The notes under the pieces were generated by a model. It ran no database searches and was not told the DNA's origin. It was given only the letters and a program-made list of their open reading frames with translations. A stretch of DNA of 64,000 nucleotides from the NCBI RefSeq assembly GCF_947172395.1, contig NC_069098.1, positions 179,001 through 243,000 of the forward strand, in the 5' to 3' direction. Every line of letters begins with the position of its first letter. The first letter of the stretch is position 1. The translations under genes were made by a program, and so were the position numbers. Below are positions 55,190 to 64,000 of this stretch, in pieces. This stretch comes from Bicyclus anynana (Eukaryota > Arthropoda > Insecta > Lepidoptera > Nymphalidae).

Positions 55190-55520
55190 CGAACATGATC
55201 ATATACAAAATTATCAGCCGATGAACGTCCACTGCTGGACATAGCCGTCTTGCATGGACTTTCCAACACAACGGTCTCGAGCCGCCAGCGTCCAGCGGCT
55301 CCCTGCATCCCGCTTGATGCCCTCGGTCCACCTAGTGGGGGTTCGACCAACACTGCGATTTCATCGTCTCTTCGAACTATGTGGCCTGCCCATTGCCACT
55401 TCAGCTTCACGACTCGCTGTGCTACCTATGTCAGTGACTTTGGTTTGTCTGCGGATCTCCTCATTTGTGATTCGATCACGCAGAGAAATCCCAAGCATAC
55501 TATTACTATATAAGTAGTTT
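55190..55520 (-). pseudogene. RTE-clade LINE 3' fragment, minus orientation
   Basis: Minus-strand frame: MLGISLRDRITNEEIRRQTK, then VTDIGSTASREAEVAMGR and, in another frame, KLKWQWAGHIVRRDDE and VEPPLGGPRASSGMQGAA. The tail is 'tatgtccagcagtggacg' in minus sense. 5' truncated and frameshifted. Confidence 0.85.
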
Positions 55521-56018
55521 GATATCTCATACTTTTGTAATGTGGGAATCCTACTTGAAATAAAAAAAAATATTGTCAGAGGAAATTTGTTTATTTTACT
55601 CAAAACCACCTATAATTACCTGAAATAATTACAAGTAGGTACTATTATGCTGTATTTTCTTACAATTTATAGTAAGTGCAGTAAATAAATATAAGTGTAG
55701 CTTATCCTTAGGAATAGTGGTAAAATTGCATTTCACAAAGCTTTAGATCACATAATATTATATTAGGAGGTAGGCTTGGCCCGGTAATGGGCTGATAATA
55801 ATGAACCACACAGTACTTATTGCAATTCTAAAATCAAACCTATATCCTTTTGATACAAAGTTTAATTAATAACAACAATAAATACATAATTTACATATAA
55901 CTTATTGTTATTATTGTATATTTTTATAGGGCCAGACTTAAATGAAAAATGCAGAAGTAAACATTTAATAATTATCTTTATTAAAGATGTGAATCAATAA
56001 ATTTTTATTTTCCATCAT
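55521..56018. other. AT-rich intergenic, nothing recognised
   Basis: No gene. Confidence 0.45.
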
Positions 56019-56360
56019 TCATTCAATTAAGATTTGTATATATTTTCTATTGTTATGGACTTCAGAGTGAGTGACCACCTTACAATACACTGCACTCACT
56101 CCTACTACTTCGATATTAAATGCTGCTGACTTTTCAAGGTATGAGGGTCTTCCAATTACTGTGATCTGAGAACTCAGATTTTCAAGGACCAAAGTATTCT
56201 CAGTTGCTAAAACAGTATTCTCAGAGCTCATCACTGCTATTCCCTGCCATGATAGCCGGTTTCTTTAAATCTGTGCATAGGGTCCTCCGGGGTTGTTTAT
56301 ATGTATACCTATGCGTGCCATCAATACAGCTTGACTTGTGGCATTTCTGTTATTTCATAG
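56019..56360 (-). pseudogene. Possible PIF/Harbinger nuclease remnant
   Basis: On the minus strand a frame around 56335-56318 reads CIDGTH, the short motif that carries the first catalytic Asp of PIF/Harbinger nucleases. After frame changes, a 71-codon frame (56234-56019, MMSSENTVLATENT ... HNNRKYIQILIE) follows. Only the six-residue motif supports the assignment, so it is tentative. No partner gene or inverted repeats were seen. Confidence 0.2.
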
Positions 56361-56505
56361 AATGCTTGATGGAATGCACATACAGTCTGAAAATAAACAT
56401 TATGTTAGTTACATTTATGTAGGTTATAGGTATATTTCCTAAATCAAAACTAGATAGGTATACCTAACATTTATATAGGTTAGATTACAAACAAACTAAT
56501 TAAAT
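56361..56505. other. Spacer, nothing recognised
   Basis: AT-rich. Confidence 0.4.
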
Positions 56506-56509
56506 TCTT

Positions 56510-56762
56510 CATCATGAGTATGTTAAGCATGAGTCTCCTCTCAGAATTAGAGGGATAAGGTCCACCACTCTGGCCCAAAGTAAATTGGCAGACTTCACAC
56601 ATGTAGAGACAATGTTTTTCCTTCACCGTATGAGACATGTGATATACATTTAAATTCATAAAATGCACATAACTGAAATGATTTGGAGGTGCATGTTTCA
56701 GACAGCATTTGAACCTATGCCCTCCAAATAGAAGGCAGAGGTCATATCAACTGGGCTATATG
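56510..56762 (-). mobile_element. SINE family B, minus orientation, diverged
   Basis: 'catgagtctcctctcagaat', 'tggcagacttcacacatgta', 'tttttccttcaccgta' and head 'gggctatatgg'. Internal deletion around 56605. Confidence 0.8.
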
Positions 56763-57070
56763 GATTTTGACCTACTCCTGATTTATCTATATTAATATTA
56801 TAAACAGGAAAAATTTGTTTGTTTGTTTTGTATAAGATCTAGAACTACTGAATTGATTTGAAAGATTCTATCATCTGTTGGGAACCTACAACCTCATAAT
56901 CAAAGGCAGAGGTCTTACCCACTGGGCTAATTGGTTTTATATCTACTCCTAATTTATCTTTATTAATAATAGAAACAGGAAAGATTTGTTTGTTTGTATG
57001 TAGGTATGTAGGCTCTGGAACTACTGAACCAATTTAAAAAATTCTTTCACTGTTGGGAAGCTACACTATC
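56731..57070. repeat. 171 bp tandem duplication of SINE head plus Helitron-like sequence
   Basis: Copies start at 56731 ('gaaggcagaggtcatatcaa') and 56902 ('aaaggcagaggtcttaccca'). Both continue through 'ctactcctgatttatct'/'ctactcctaatttatct' and 'caggaaaaatttgtttgttt'/'caggaaagatttgtttgttt' to 'tgttgggaa'. Divergence between copies is clear, so the duplication is not recent. Confidence 0.85.
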
Positions 57071-57140
57071 CCCGAGCTCTATAGGCTATATTTTATCCCC
57101 GTATTCTTACGGAAATAGGAATTCCGTAAGAATACGGGGA
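56780..57140 (+). mobile_element. Helitron-like repeat fragments
   Basis: 'attaatattataaacaggaa', 'aactactgaattgattt', and near the end 'ggctatattttatccccgta' with 'ttcttacggaaatagg'. Partly doubled by the tandem duplication. Confidence 0.6.
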
Positions 57141-57397
57141 TTATTGATAATGAACAAAGGTACGTACCTGGAAACATCCCGTTACATAAAATCGAAGTGC
57201 TGCTAGAATGCATAATAATAGCGGTATTGGTATTCCTCTCTTGGGTCTTCTGTGTTCATTCTTCATCAAACAGAGGCATATTATGCCTAATATGAGAATC
57301 TTTCGTACATTCCATAACGCCATAGTATTAAACTGGATTTACGCAATTGCGAATATTTATCTTGGATACTGATATAACTCGCTGTTTATACACAGTC
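57141..57397. other. Intergenic, nothing recognised
   Basis: A perfect 'gaattccgtaagaatacggg' dyad lies just left (57111-57140). No gene. Confidence 0.4.
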
Positions 57398-57724
57398 TTA
57401 ACACTTTCCAAGTCCACTTTTTAATAAATAAATCACGAATAACAACAAAAAAAAATGCCAGGGGATGGTTTGGCTGACAAATATCGGTAATTCAGCAGTC
57501 AGCCGCCAGCTCCTGTCAAATGAGGGGTTTCTTTTGTCTATGAAACGCGTAGGGGTTGAATTCGACACATAGCGGCTGAATAATCCCCTTAGGGGCCCCC
57601 TACTACGACTATGAATTCCACCGTTAGCCGGGAACGTGTCGCAACGCATGCCAGCGTTCCCGCAAATCAGGCCCTCCTCTATCATCGTTGAAAGCGCTTC
57701 GAGGACATGCAAAGCGTTAACCAA
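57398..57724 (-). CDS. Unrecognised 108-codon open frame, possibly TE-derived
   Basis: Minus strand: MVNALHVLEALSTMIEEGLI, CGNAGMRCDTFPANGGIHSR and SRGPLRGLF, then a hydrophobic AT-rich tail (FFLLLFVIYLLKS). The first 55 residues look protein-like. The sequence has the feel of a dispersed repeat, but I cannot name the family, and there is no partner exon. Low confidence. Confidence 0.15.
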   Translation of the reverse strand: MVNALHVLEALSTMIEEGLICGNAGMRCDTFPANGGIHSRSRGPLRGLFSRYVSNSTPTRFIDKRNPSFDRSWRLTAELPIFVSQTIPWHFFLLLFVIYLLKSGLGKC

Positions 57725-58435
57725 CTCGAAGATCTATCTGAGTCGCCTGCATCTAACTGTCTGACTACCTATGACTGCTTACATCGGCAGCCATCTAAAG
57801 AGGGTTGACTTACTCTACGCTTTCCGGTGCGCCGTTGATATTCCAACACCAATGTCTATCAGCTATTTAAGCAATATCACGCCTTTTCCCAGCACTTCAG
57901 CTGAGACGATAAGTTTAATTTTCTCCACAATCCCTAAAATTCTGATTCGATCTACCTTTAGATTTTGAACACAGAATATTTTTTATATTTGTCAGACGCG
58001 GCGCTAAGTTCGCAGCCCTGGCGCCTGCCACTTACAGTATTAGGGCTCCTTGTTCGGCCGTAATTCGATAACTGCGCCGCCATGTTGCCCCGCGCACATT
58101 ATCCAATCACCGCCCGCCGCCCGTGCGCCGCTGATGAAACTCTTCCCTCGCGCGGGAAAGCGCCTTTATCACATCAAACTAATGTTATAAATATGAACAT
58201 TTCGACACTGAGAGGTTATTTTTTTAATCAATATTTATATTACCTATAAGAAAAGAGTTAATTCCGTGTGTGGAAGGTTTAATAAGGAGATAATCCGGGA
58301 AGGCAATTTGAGCCATCGATAGGTTTTTCCAGTAGTAGTAGACACCAGGAACTGCTGGCCAAAAATTAAATTATTTTTTTAAATGTGCACACGTCTTTTC
58401 AGAGTGAGATAGATGTAGTATAATGAAGTATTTTA
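57725..58435. other. Intergenic with CpG patch
   Basis: GC-rich stretch 57985-58165. No gene. Confidence 0.4.
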
Positions 58436-58439
58436 TACT

Positions 58440-58565
58440 TTACTATCCTTTCTTTGTCCTTCCTCGCCTCTTGTGGCTCTTGCGGATTCTACATTCTCTT
58501 GGTAATATGACTCTCATACCAAGCCAACCTTTATTCCTTCGCAATTACATACCAAGCTAAATAAT
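58440..58565. mobile_element. LINE-like fragment
   Basis: 'ctttgtccttcctcgcctct' resembles 14895-14930 ('ggccttcctctcctctta'). Short and decayed. Confidence 0.35.
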
Positions 58566-58569
58566 TGAT

Positions 58570-58915
58570 GGTTTTTTTTATTCGGCAGTGGCGGCCAATC
58601 TCATTTTCGAGACCAACCATGTACGCAGGAGATACTATAGTGTACAAGAAATTGCGCAAGCACAGGTGCACTCTCTATTTCCCCACTCTCATAGTCCGAT
58701 GGGACGGCAGACCGACACGACCGGTGAACAATCAGGCGCAGGACCGACGGCTTTACGTGCTCTCCGAGGCACGGGGGTGTACCAACACTGTCAACTTCCT
58801 AACTCCAGGCTGCTATTAAGATTTTTCTTGTAAGAAAAATCCCTATAATGTATTTATTTTTGTTGGCCTGACCTGGGACCCGGGAACTAGCTAACCACAG
58901 GAGCAATGAGGCAGT
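58570..58915 (-). mobile_element. SINE family C, minus orientation
   Basis: The reverse complement matches 24790-25105: minus-strand head TGCCTCATTGCTCCTGTGGT and CCGGGTCCCAGGTCAGG, then 'cagcctggagtt', 'acacccccgtgcctcgga', 'gtgtcggtctgccgtccc'. Confidence 0.8.
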
Positions 58916-59090
58916 TAAGGGGACACACGAGTAGGTATCACACTAATCACACTGATATTTTAAAGGCGAAATTTTGTGTGTAAGTGTGAAAGTGTGTAAG
59001 TATGTTTGTTTTTTCTTTTAAGATGCGGCTACTGAAGCGATTTGGCTGAAATTCACGAAGTCGCGGGCGACCGCTAGTATAATATACAAA
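58916..59090 (+). mobile_element. Helitron-like repeat fragment, internally deleted
   Basis: 'atcacactgatattttaaag', 'gaagcgatttggctgaaatt' joined directly to the end motif 'cacgaagtcgcgggcgaccg' and CTAGT. Confidence 0.6.
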
Positions 59091-59269
59091 GGACGTTTTA
59101 GATTCATCACCACTTGCGTGAATACCACGCGTAATTAATACAGGTATAGCGCACGCGAGTAGGTGAGAGCATGTTATGTGTTTTACGAACTTGTAACTCG
59201 ATGAGATGAGCCTCACTACTTACCTAAAATTCTTAGGTTATTTATTTCCAACGAGGCGAACTTAGGCTT
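59091..59269. other. Spacer, nothing recognised
   Basis: No gene. Confidence 0.4.
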
Positions 59270-60078
59270 CGCTGGGTCGGCAAGTATTGCTCGGTTGGTT
59301 TTATGCAATTTGCGCCCCCTCCCCTCTCCCCTTATTTAGCATAAAAAGTCCTGCGCCCCTCGCGCGCCCTCTGGCGGCGCTGAATCGCGCATAATTTCTT
59401 TCATTCGTCCAATTTCATTTGAAACCCATTCAGTGGCGGAGCGAACAATGCTTTATTAGAGGTTTAGCAATTTTTCATATTCAATTACTTTTTGAATAAA
59501 AATGGCCTCCACGAGACGCCGCGTTGCGACCGCAAAACGGCCATTTTTAATTTTATTTTTCACAAGGACAAGCTCTACGAGAAGACAAATAAATGAGAAT
59601 ACCAGCTCAGTGACATGAGACGTGAGTCAACAACAGTTGTAAGCGGTCTTAGATGTTTTAATACTTATTTAATATTGTTATATATGGTATGGGTAGGTAC
59701 AGCGACAAAAACTTACTAGGTATAAGGGTAGGTTCAGGAACCTACCTACCTATATATTAATAGGTTTTTGGAAGTTACATACTTATTTATGTAGAAATAT
59801 CGTATCCCTGATTCTGAAATGCGTGCGTCGATCAAACTCGATATTATATAATATTGAGTCTTTAATGCAAGGGTGGTAAGAGTAGAAATATACAAATATG
59901 AATTGGGTTTGTAAGACAATTTGGAATGGTGCGAAGTATATGAAATGAAAAAAAACCACGTCTGTTATATGCGGTTGATGAATCTCGATAGTAATTTATA
60001 TAACGCGGAGTAAATAACCGGCAAGAGGCGCGCGAGCACAAAGCGGCTCGGCGCAGTGTACCTCCGAGAGACGTCACC
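59270..60078. other. Intergenic, candidate regulatory DNA
   Basis: 59310-59560 mixes CpG-rich blocks with ATTTCATTTGAAAC- and TTTTTAATTTTATTT-type runs and lacks the repeat families seen elsewhere; the style is that of conserved non-coding DNA. Purely a compositional impression. Confidence 0.25.
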
Positions 60079-60478
60079 TACGCAATTTACATAATGGCAG
60101 AAACCACCCGCCCCCCCTCGCAATAAAGGATATTGCTGTTCCCGGGGCTATATAAAACTACTCCCACTATAATGTCATTGTTTTGAGCTGGCGGGGGGCG
60201 GGGGGTCATTAGCGGGCCTCGTTACTGGGCGGAACTGCGTCGTTACCTAGAGACAAAGCTCTCGCCATGTGCCCGGCCATTCGCGCGTAGGCCGGGAGCC
60301 GCCGCGCCGCCGTAGCGGGGCAAGGTAGGGCTCGGCCCAGGAAGTATTACTGCCACGCTTGTATGTGCCGCTGAGCAGCATTGCTGTGGTCACCGCTGAT
60401 GATGGTGCACACTTCCGACGGTGTGAGCCGTTCCTAGTTACGTTTGCGATGATGTTGGGGATAATCATTTAAGAATTA
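60079..60478. other. CpG-rich patch
   Basis: 60100-60440 is GC-rich. The minus frame 60468-60247 is Arg/Ser/Thr-rich with no known domain and is not called. Confidence 0.35.
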
Positions 60479-60720
60479 TTAGGCAAATGAAAAATCACTT
60501 AGAATTGGATGGGACTTCTGCAAATAAAAAATAAAAGCTGTATAACTGCACGTGCATTTACTTTTCTTAACATTACATTTAATGCTAAAAAAGTAGATAC
60601 AGTACTGAAAAATATTTAGAACGATAAGATGTAGTCCAGAAAGGTGACAATCTAATGAAGGCATCTAATTCCTCTCAATATTAAGCGACAGATGAGAAAT
60701 TCCACCATGGAACTCCAACC
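60479..60720. other. Spacer, nothing recognised
   Basis: AT-rich. Confidence 0.4.
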
Positions 60721-60724
60721 GTGA

Positions 60725-60858
60725 CGAGATGAATCCGGGAGCCAGTAGGTACAGCGGCGTATATGTCTGGTGTTACCTAAACATCACAACAGTCCGAAGC
60801 ACCGGCCGGTGGGCTCTCGGCCTAGCGCCGCTATGTACTGGCTCCCGGACTCATCTCG
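60725..60858. mobile_element. Foldback / short MITE with 33-35 bp inverted ends
   Basis: 60725-60759 and 60826-60858 are inverted repeats ('cgagatgaatccgggagcca' against the complement of 'tggctcccggactcatctcg'), with a couple of differences and a 2-base gap; 66-base centre. Confidence 0.8.
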
Positions 60859-61710
60859 TTCGTTAGCAAATGCGTCCGTAACGAGCGTGTTGTGCGAAAT
60901 GTAAAAATATATAAAATGCACTATCAAGTAATGCGCCGCGCGGCGCACACTCGCGACGTGCGACACGCGCGCTAAGCGACGGTCGCGTCTTACTTACCTG
61001 CATCTGCACCTAGGGAAACTTTCGCACAACATTGAAGTAAAATAGACAACCTTCCAATTTATTTGTTAAATGCAATTCATACAAGCAAGTTTAATTTCCG
61101 AGTAACATTTTTTTTTCATTTTACGTATTTAAATTGCATTGAGTGTACGTAAACGTACGTCAAACGTAAACTATAATATGTATGCAGCACTAAAGCAGCT
61201 ACTCATACGCTGCCGGCTGATATAATGCAACATCTCGCAAGTGTTTCCCTGAAACATAAGTTTATTATTAATCGTGTCTTTCAGATTGAGACACGACTAC
61301 TATACGAGTATTTGTGAAACAGTAGGTATTATTTTCATATGTAATGCTGCGCCTGTCGCAAGTCAGCGCGTCGCAGCGCACTCTTCATCTTGATAATGAG
61401 CGCCGTAATCAGTCCGCAGCATCCCGCGAGATGACATTATGTGCTCAGCGCCGCCGCCCCCGCCCCCCGCGCCGCCCGCTATGTACACCACGGCATTATA
61501 CCGTCATTAATTATGTAACTTGTAAAATCCCGTATGTGCCATAATTATAATGGATGTAGATTTTTTGATTCATGCAAGCAGACGTTACTTCGCGAAAGTT
61601 CATATACCTACATATTTTGATTTTTTGGGACTGAGAAACCTGATCATAGTGTGTGAGATTCATGATATTTTAAGTTTACAGTTGTTCCTATAAAATTATA
61701 GAACATAATA
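60859..61710. other. Intergenic with CpG patches
   Basis: GC-rich spots 60930-60990 and 61340-61500 alternate with AT-rich sequence including TTAATTA (61505-61512). No gene supported. Confidence 0.4.
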
Positions 61711-61711
61711 G

Positions 61712-62082
61712 CTATATACAAATCATGCCCACGTGGAATGGTGGCCACAATACTGGCTGCATTTCCGTTGGAGAGCCTGGCTGATCCTGCGCACAAAAAG
61801 CGACTAGCTCTTCTTTTACCAGTTTTTTTGAAAAACATGTTTCGCACAGCGACTCCATGGTCTCTACGGCACAATAAACAAATATTGAACTCTCGTGAGT
61901 ACCATTTTTGTGCCTCGTGACAAATTGGTCATGATAATCACCACAAAGTAATATTGAACATAACAGCCAGTCAAAAATAGGTTGTAGAAAAGTATCCGAA
62001 CTGAAGAGTTCCAGTTGGAATTTTCTCAAACTCACAAAATGTCGTACAACAGGAAAGTGCTCGCTAACGCAGTTTATGTGAT
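61712..62082 (-). CDS. Unrecognised open frame (~123 codons), possible exon
   Basis: The minus strand is open from a TTTCAG acceptor-like site (AG at 62084-62083) to the stop at 61712. Its residues include HFPVVRHFVSLRKFQLELF, DWLLCSILLCGDYHDQFV, YCAVETMESLCETCF and ENDs PPFHVGMICI. It has seven or more cysteines and a mixed, protein-like composition, but codon third positions show no G/C bias, and there is no domain I recognise. A plus-strand frame overlaps. It could be a lineage-specific exon, a domesticated or decayed TE piece, or chance. Confidence 0.2.
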
Positions 62083-62538
62083 CTGAAATTTATTCGGCGC
62101 TAAGTTGAATAAGGAAATCAGCGAACAGCCGGCGTTTGCCACATTGTGTGTGTCCCGGGGGCCGCCGCCGTGATGATGTCCCGGCTCGCGGCTACATGTA
62201 CATTGTACATATAAAGCTGTTGAGAATGGGAGACTTTGAAAGGGTGAACATTTTCATAAATCTTTTCTGTTTAAAGTGAGTCATATGATACTAATGATAG
62301 GAATGGAGACGTGAATCAGTTTGTCACGCTCTCACGCGTTAGCTGGTCAAGTCGTCATCTTGATTGGAGGTAAAGGAAAAGATATATCTTTTAATTATTT
62401 ATCTATACTCTTTACAAAATAGTTCAGAGTATTAAAATAAATATAAATAGTAAGTAAAAGTTAATCAAGTAACTAACGAGTGCTCATCTACAGACTTTAC
62501 AGAAAAACTGCGATGTTTTTCTGTTTATTTTTTAAATA
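62083..62538. other. Intergenic, nothing recognised
   Basis: GC-rich spot 62120-62190; rest AT-rich. Confidence 0.4.
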
Positions 62539-62636
62539 ATTTTTTTATTTTTTTTTAAATTTAGGTAACTAACTCTTAATTTAGTTATAACTAAATTAAG
62601 AGTTAGTTACCTAAATTTAAAAAAAAATAAAAAAAT
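62539..62636. repeat. Perfect 98 bp palindrome
   Basis: Arms of 49 bp meet at GTTA|TAAC with no spacer. They contain 'aaatttaggtaactaactct' and A/T runs. No mismatch found. Confidence 0.95.
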
Positions 62637-64000
62637 AATTAGCGGATGCACTGTACTTGGTACTCGTGAAATTCAGTTTTTTACAAATTCCGCGGAAATA
62701 AAGAGTGTTTTCCGAAATAAGAAGTATATCTTACTCTATCTTCCAGTAAAAGAACTATTAAAATCGCTCCAGTTGTTGTTGTTGTTAATTAAAAAGATTG
62801 TAAATAGAAGTGTAATGGGTAGACAATCAATTATCGCATACAAAAGACTTCAACGCATTCCTGCACCACACAGCACCACACAGTATAATTATTTTTGTTT
62901 CTACATACGAGTATATATTGCACACAAAAGAGCACATGTCGTGCTTCGAGTAGTCTCAATTAAGTTGAAGTAAAGCAAATAAGTTGACTCAGCATTGCTG
63001 CAACCTTAGCCCAACAAAGCTTGCTTGCTATTCAAAATACTTTGCTTTTGTGTCAACTGGACGATCTACACCTTTTGTTATGTCACTGAAGACTTAAGCA
63101 ACTTTGTACTGTGTTTAATAATCATTATTTAATATTATATTACAGCCAATACTTTATAATATAATATAATATCGTAGATGTGTCGGATGTGGATTGTATA
63201 GATACCTACACATACAGTCGAACTGGTTCACAAAACAATTCGACGCCTACAATTCTAACAAATAAATTATACTTTTTCTTGTTATAAAAGTATAATGGCA
63301 AAAGATGTACAAAAATATAAAATAGCTCAAATACGTCAAATAACAATAAGTCTCCACAAGATCAGAGGGAAGAAACGAGCCGAGTTGTTCGTAATAAATT
63401 ATACATCAACGTAACGAGGAGCTCAAAGGGACCGTTTGAGACGCCGCGGCTCCTTCGTTACCGCCGACCCCCACTAATAATGTGAAAAATGAGAATGCGA
63501 AATGAAAACATCACAGAGCGATCCACTCCCGTCTCTCCACAATACTTCTATTCCTAAACATCGGAAAAGTATAGCTTGCACGAGCGGTTACAAAAATTGG
63601 ACACCTGAACAGAAAACCAATTTTTTATTACCGTTCTAAGTTATTTGAGTAAAACCTACCCTTTTACCTTTGATATATAGAAAGAATACCCAAGCGTTCC
63701 ACGATACTAAATTAATTGTAATAATTAATTTACAATTACTTATACCTTTGGTCTGAAAAGGTTCAATTAAAAATGAAAATGCAAATAATTACATTATATG
63801 ATTATGTATTTTCTATTTTAAATTATTTTGTCAATTCTATTGTTATGCCTATCTATACGTGATAGATAATGTGCAAATATGACATGTATTCATCATATTG
63901 ATGAAGCCTTTTTCAACAGCCTGCAACGCACTGCAACGCCTTCTTCTATTTGAGAGAGGTTTAAGAATTCAATGTGTATTACGTATATTATATAGGTATA
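62637..64000. other. AT-rich intergenic, nothing firm
   Basis: 62690-62775 contains a piece of the Helitron-like module ('ttccagtaaaagaactatta'). 63360-63530 is a more GC-balanced block without repeats. Palindrome TAAATTAATT-gtaat-AATTAATTTA at 63709-63733. No gene. Confidence 0.4.

Noticed and set aside
61399..61413. GCGCCGTAATCAG shared with the 115 bp satellite
   Set aside because: A 13 bp match is expected by chance between two segments of a 64 kb window; the flanks do not align.

Overview
The window is nuclear DNA from an insect, most likely a ditrysian (possibly noctuoid) moth or butterfly. Evidence: small housekeeping exons separated by AT-rich sequence; three kinds of tRNA-headed SINE of a type familiar from Lepidoptera; RTE and R4 LINE remnants; a BEL/Pao LTR element; an irritans-like mariner; and many Helitron-like fragments carrying the lepidopteran 'cgcggacgaagtcgcgggc' type motif. 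No bacterial or organellar genes, no rRNA and no free-standing tRNA gene were seen; every tRNA-like stretch is a SINE head or a relic of one. The species was not identified.

Only two host genes can be called firmly, both near the left edge. The first is calcineurin B (plus strand, exons 19-182, 723-857 and 2747-2917; the 5' exon lies outside the window), the Ca2+-binding regulatory subunit of calcineurin, followed by a long probable 3' UTR. The second is mitochondrial ribosomal protein L14 (minus strand, exons 8902-9085 and 8043-8311). They converge with about 5 kb between their stop codons and no functional link is implied.

From 9.3 to 64 kb no host gene could be recognised. Layout: 9.3-19 kb AT-rich sequence with a CpG-rich block (11.7-12.5 kb), SINE and LINE tails; 19.1-21.9 kb a three-level nest of transposons inside a pair of diverged repeats; 22-25.1 kb SINEs and Helitron-like pieces; 25.4-31.6 kb a structurally intact, very young BEL/Pao retrotransposon on the minus strand with identical 222 bp LTRs; 31.8-32.2 kb a MITE packed with GCATGC sites; 33-36 kb SINE, MITE and RTE pieces; 38.7-39.6 kb a short MITE and two SINE copies; 41.6-42.4 kb a GC-rich satellite of seven 115 bp units; 46.5-48.2 kb a broken mariner with another repeat inside; 49.5-50.6 kb an R4 LINE interrupted by another LINE; 51-59 kb further SINE, tandem and palindromic structures; 57-64 kb CpG-rich patches in AT-rich DNA.

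The right half looks like a gene-poor stretch, either intergenic or a giant intron. Three open regions (23.36-23.55, 43.40-43.61 and 61.71-62.08 kb) could be unrecognised exons or transposon remnants and are reported with low confidence.
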